Of a stretch of 42,895 nt of DNA, positions 41,065-42,895 are shown one piece after another. How positions within the stretch are numbered: position 1 is the stretch's first letter; each line of letters opens with the position of its first letter. Origin of the DNA: Solobacterium sp. Its GTDB lineage: Bacteria > Bacillota_I > Bacilli_A > Erysipelotrichales > Erysipelotrichaceae. The notes below the pieces were generated by a model. The model ran no database searches, was not told where the DNA came from, and worked only from the letters and a program-made list of their open reading frames with translations. The translations under genes and the position numbers were made by a program. The stretch lies in assembly GCA_017543025.1 (NCBI GenBank), contig JAFYGX010000237.1:1-42895 (forward strand), written 5' to 3'.

Positions 41065-42852
41065 ATGCCCAGGATTTCCAGAACTGATGACAACCTGTTT
41101 GCGTTCCCCAAGGGCGCATTTCTGCGCAATGAAAAGTATGTTTACGTCAATGTTTCAAACAACTATGTTTCCTCCTCCAGACGTGTAACCAGCGGGAAAG
41201 GTTACACCGGTCATGATAGTGTATGCATAGGGGTCCTTCAGAATCCAAAGGATAAGAACAATAAGATGCTCTATGCAAATAACAAATACAAAGAACTGTT
41301 TACAGAACAGGAGCTTCCTGATCCGCCGCTCTTTGCGGACAGTATCTCCGTCGGGTTTAATGGCTGGATGGCAAAAGTGATGGAATCATCCGGTCTTTCT
41401 GCTGATCTGAATGAAGCATTTAAAGATGAAGAACATGTAAGGTTGGTTCTGGACCTTGCGTCCTACATGATCTCAAGGGAATCCGCTGTGATGCAGCACT
41501 TCCCAGCATGGGCAAGAGAACACATGCTGTTTTCAGAAGATGTCTCCAGTGACACAACGATAGGCAGATTCATCAGAGATACCCTTTCCGTCTCCAAGAT
41601 CAAGCTGTTCCGTGAACTCTGGTTCAAGAGGAATATCGGTGACGGCAGAGTGTATCTCTGCTATGACTCCACCAACGTCAACTGTCAGGCAAGAGGCGTC
41701 ATGATTGTTCAGAAAGGTCATGCCAAAGACGATGCAACTTTGCCGCAGGTGAATACTGATTATGTTGTAAGACAATCAGACGGCTTGCCGCTGACTTATC
41801 TTCATTCACCGGGATCTGTCACGGATATCGCGCAGGCTCAGGAGATGATTGAGTTTATCCGGGAGGCGAAGAAACTCACAGGTATAGATGTCGTTATCTG
41901 TCTCATCTGTGACAGAGGATACATATCGGAAAAGAACGTCAAAGACATGGATAACTCCGGTATTACGTATCTTCTGATGCTCAGAAGTAACTTCACTCTG
42001 TACAAAAACCTTGCGGATCAGGTGATCGATACCATCAAAACATATCGCAACGAAATATCGTGTGACGACAATGATGAAAAGTACGGTGTAACTGTAGAAT
42101 GCACTCTGTACGAGGGTGGACCGGTGTGTTATGCGCATATCATCTGGAGTAACGAGCGGTACCGTAATGAACGCGGCAACGCGAAAGAGACAATCGCACG
42201 AGAACGCAGGAAGCTTGAAAACTTCATTCAATCCTCAAAGAAGAAAAGCCTTGAAGAGAAAGAACTCGAATGGGTACCAAAGTACTTCATTCTGAAAACA
42301 GAACCAGGCACTCCAAAGGAAGAGATTCAGAAGAAACGCGGACGAGGCACCGGGACAATAACCGTCAAAAAACCAACCGTTCGGTTGGTCGGTTATGAAG
42401 ACAACGAAGAAGCGATCAACAGAGAGATTATGAAAGCCGGTCTGATGATCCTGATCAGCAGAGAAGAAATGACCGCAGAGACTGCATTGCATGAATACGG
42501 AAAACGCGATTGTGTGGAAAAAGTGTTCCAGGCACTGAAGAGCCATATGGGAATGGATAAGATCGGAGTGACTACAGAAGAAGCCATGCATGGCAAAGGG
42601 CTGATCTGGTTTGTGGCATCGATCTTACATGCATTGCTGTTTACCGGAACATCAGAACTTCGGATATCCGATAAGAAACACTACACAGTTCCTGCCATGG
42701 TAGATCAGCTCGAAGCGATCAAAGCTGACAAAGATCTGCGTACGGGGAACTACAAGAGACGATACAAAGTGACCCGGACACAATCGAGAATCCTCAGCCA
42801 GTTCGGCATGAACGAGAAAGATATTGATGATCGAATCGGTCAGCTAGACTGA
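41065..42852 (+). CDS. IS4/IS1634-type DDE transposase
   Basis: The 595-residue transposase has the DDE triad of the IS4 clan: Asp201 in VYLCYDSTN, Asp283 in ICLICDRGYIS and a Glu near residue 491 in YGKRDCVEKVFQALKSHMG. That last segment matches the Y-R-E-K signature. An insertion domain between the second Asp and the Glu is rich in beta strands, as in IS1634. AAGGAG precedes the ATG. It appears intact and so potentially active. Confidence 0.88.
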   Translation: MPRISRTDDNLFAFPKGAFLRNEKYVYVNVSNNYVSSSRRVTSGKGYTGHDSVCIGVLQNPKDKNNKMLYANNKYKELFTEQELPDPPLFADSISVGFNGWMAKVMESSGLSADLNEAFKDEEHVRLVLDLASYMISRESAVMQHFPAWAREHMLFSEDVSSDTTIGRFIRDTLSVSKIKLFRELWFKRNIGDGRVYLCYDSTNVNCQARGVMIVQKGHAKDDATLPQVNTDYVVRQSDGLPLTYLHSPGSVTDIAQAQEMIEFIREAKKLTGIDVVICLICDRGYISEKNVKDMDNSGITYLLMLRSNFTLYKNLADQVIDTIKTYRNEISCDDNDEKYGVTVECTLYEGGPVCYAHIIWSNERYRNERGNAKETIARERRKLENFIQSSKKKSLEEKELEWVPKYFILKTEPGTPKEEIQKKRGRGTGTITVKKPTVRLVGYEDNEEAINREIMKAGLMILISREEMTAETALHEYGKRDCVEKVFQALKSHMGMDKIGVTTEEAMHGKGLIWFVASILHALLFTGTSELRISDKKHYTVPAMVDQLEAIKADKDLRTGNYKRRYKVTRTQSRILSQFGMNEKDIDDRIGQLD

Positions 42853-42895
42853 CGATTATCTGGTCAACGAGGTTATATTTGTTGAGAAGTTAGGG

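Larger units (their letters stand above)
40866..42895 (+). mobile_element. Complete IS4/IS1634-type insertion sequence, right end at window edge
   Basis: The left terminal repeat begins CCCGAACTTCCCAAATAATA at 40866. The right end, read inverted from 42895, begins CCCTAACTTCTCAACAAATA, and both continue to ACCTCGT or GCCTCGT, about 29 bases with few mismatches. The element is about 2.03 kb with one transposase gene. The window ends exactly at the right repeat, so the target duplication cannot be checked. An internal inverted copy of the terminal sequence lies at 41028-41040. Confidence 0.8.

Overview
The window looks like a contig from a low-to-mid GC Bacillota (Firmicutes) genome, most likely a gut anaerobe of the Erysipelotrichia type. 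The reasons are strong AGGAGG-type ribosome binding sites, hairpin plus T-run terminators, lipoboxes, a PerR/rubrerythrin oxidative-stress unit, an iron-containing alcohol dehydrogenase, and gene families common in that group. The taxonomic call is inference; no rRNA or marker gene settles it. Both ends lie in mobile DNA: the left edge holds what looks like the tail of a TnpB-type element plus an iteron-like array, and the right edge stops at the terminal repeat of an IS4/IS1634-type insertion sequence. That is how assemblies usually break.

Layout: 1-537 mobile-element debris (structured RNA-like tail, five TTACAAA repeats, palindromic terminator). 538-2546 a membrane protein, a small protein and an XRE-HTH + SpoT-like HD protein. 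2709-8827 (minus) an FAD dehydrogenase-like protein and a two-gene NHLM-type ABC exporter whose C39 peptidase domain has lost its catalytic Cys and His. 8992-12202 (plus) a small unknown protein followed by an M16C metalloprotease. 12340-16952 alcohol dehydrogenase (minus), UvrD-like helicase, perR with a perfect PerR box, and rubrerythrin. 17090-22445 a DUF4358 lipoprotein, a pseudo-alpha/beta-hydrolase, a phosphodiester glycosidase-like protein, an anchored protein, a macro-domain protein and a VWA protein. 22617-26022 a respiratory island: pentaheme nitrite reductase NrfA followed by the System II cytochrome c assembly genes resB and ccsA, with a hairpin attenuator between nrfA and resB. 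26099-28166 HAD phosphatase, small AAA ATPase, YccF. 28297-29917 a decayed propeller/HD-GYP signalling gene. 30231-34816 a voltage-gated K+ channel, a lone Card1/Can2-like CARF nuclease, a tail-anchored protein, a small basic protein and a polytopic membrane protein. 35165-36620 (minus) nitroreductase and lipoprotein.

From 36621 the window becomes accessory in character. It contains a small RNA gene with its own promoter and terminator and tRNA-like ends (36990-37084), a coiled-coil protein, a YegP-like DUF1508 protein, and then about 1 kb of repeats: a 240-bp imperfect inverted repeat, three exact 22-bp-spaced repeats and a transposase relic. A thioredoxin-like lipoprotein (minus) and a complete IS close the window.

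The most interesting signals are the tRNA-like RNA, the exporter with a dead peptidase domain beside an unknown small protein and an M16 protease, the CARF nuclease with no CRISPR locus in sight, NrfA without NrfH, and the 22-23-bp repeat arrays. No CRISPR array, rRNA gene or canonical tRNA was seen.
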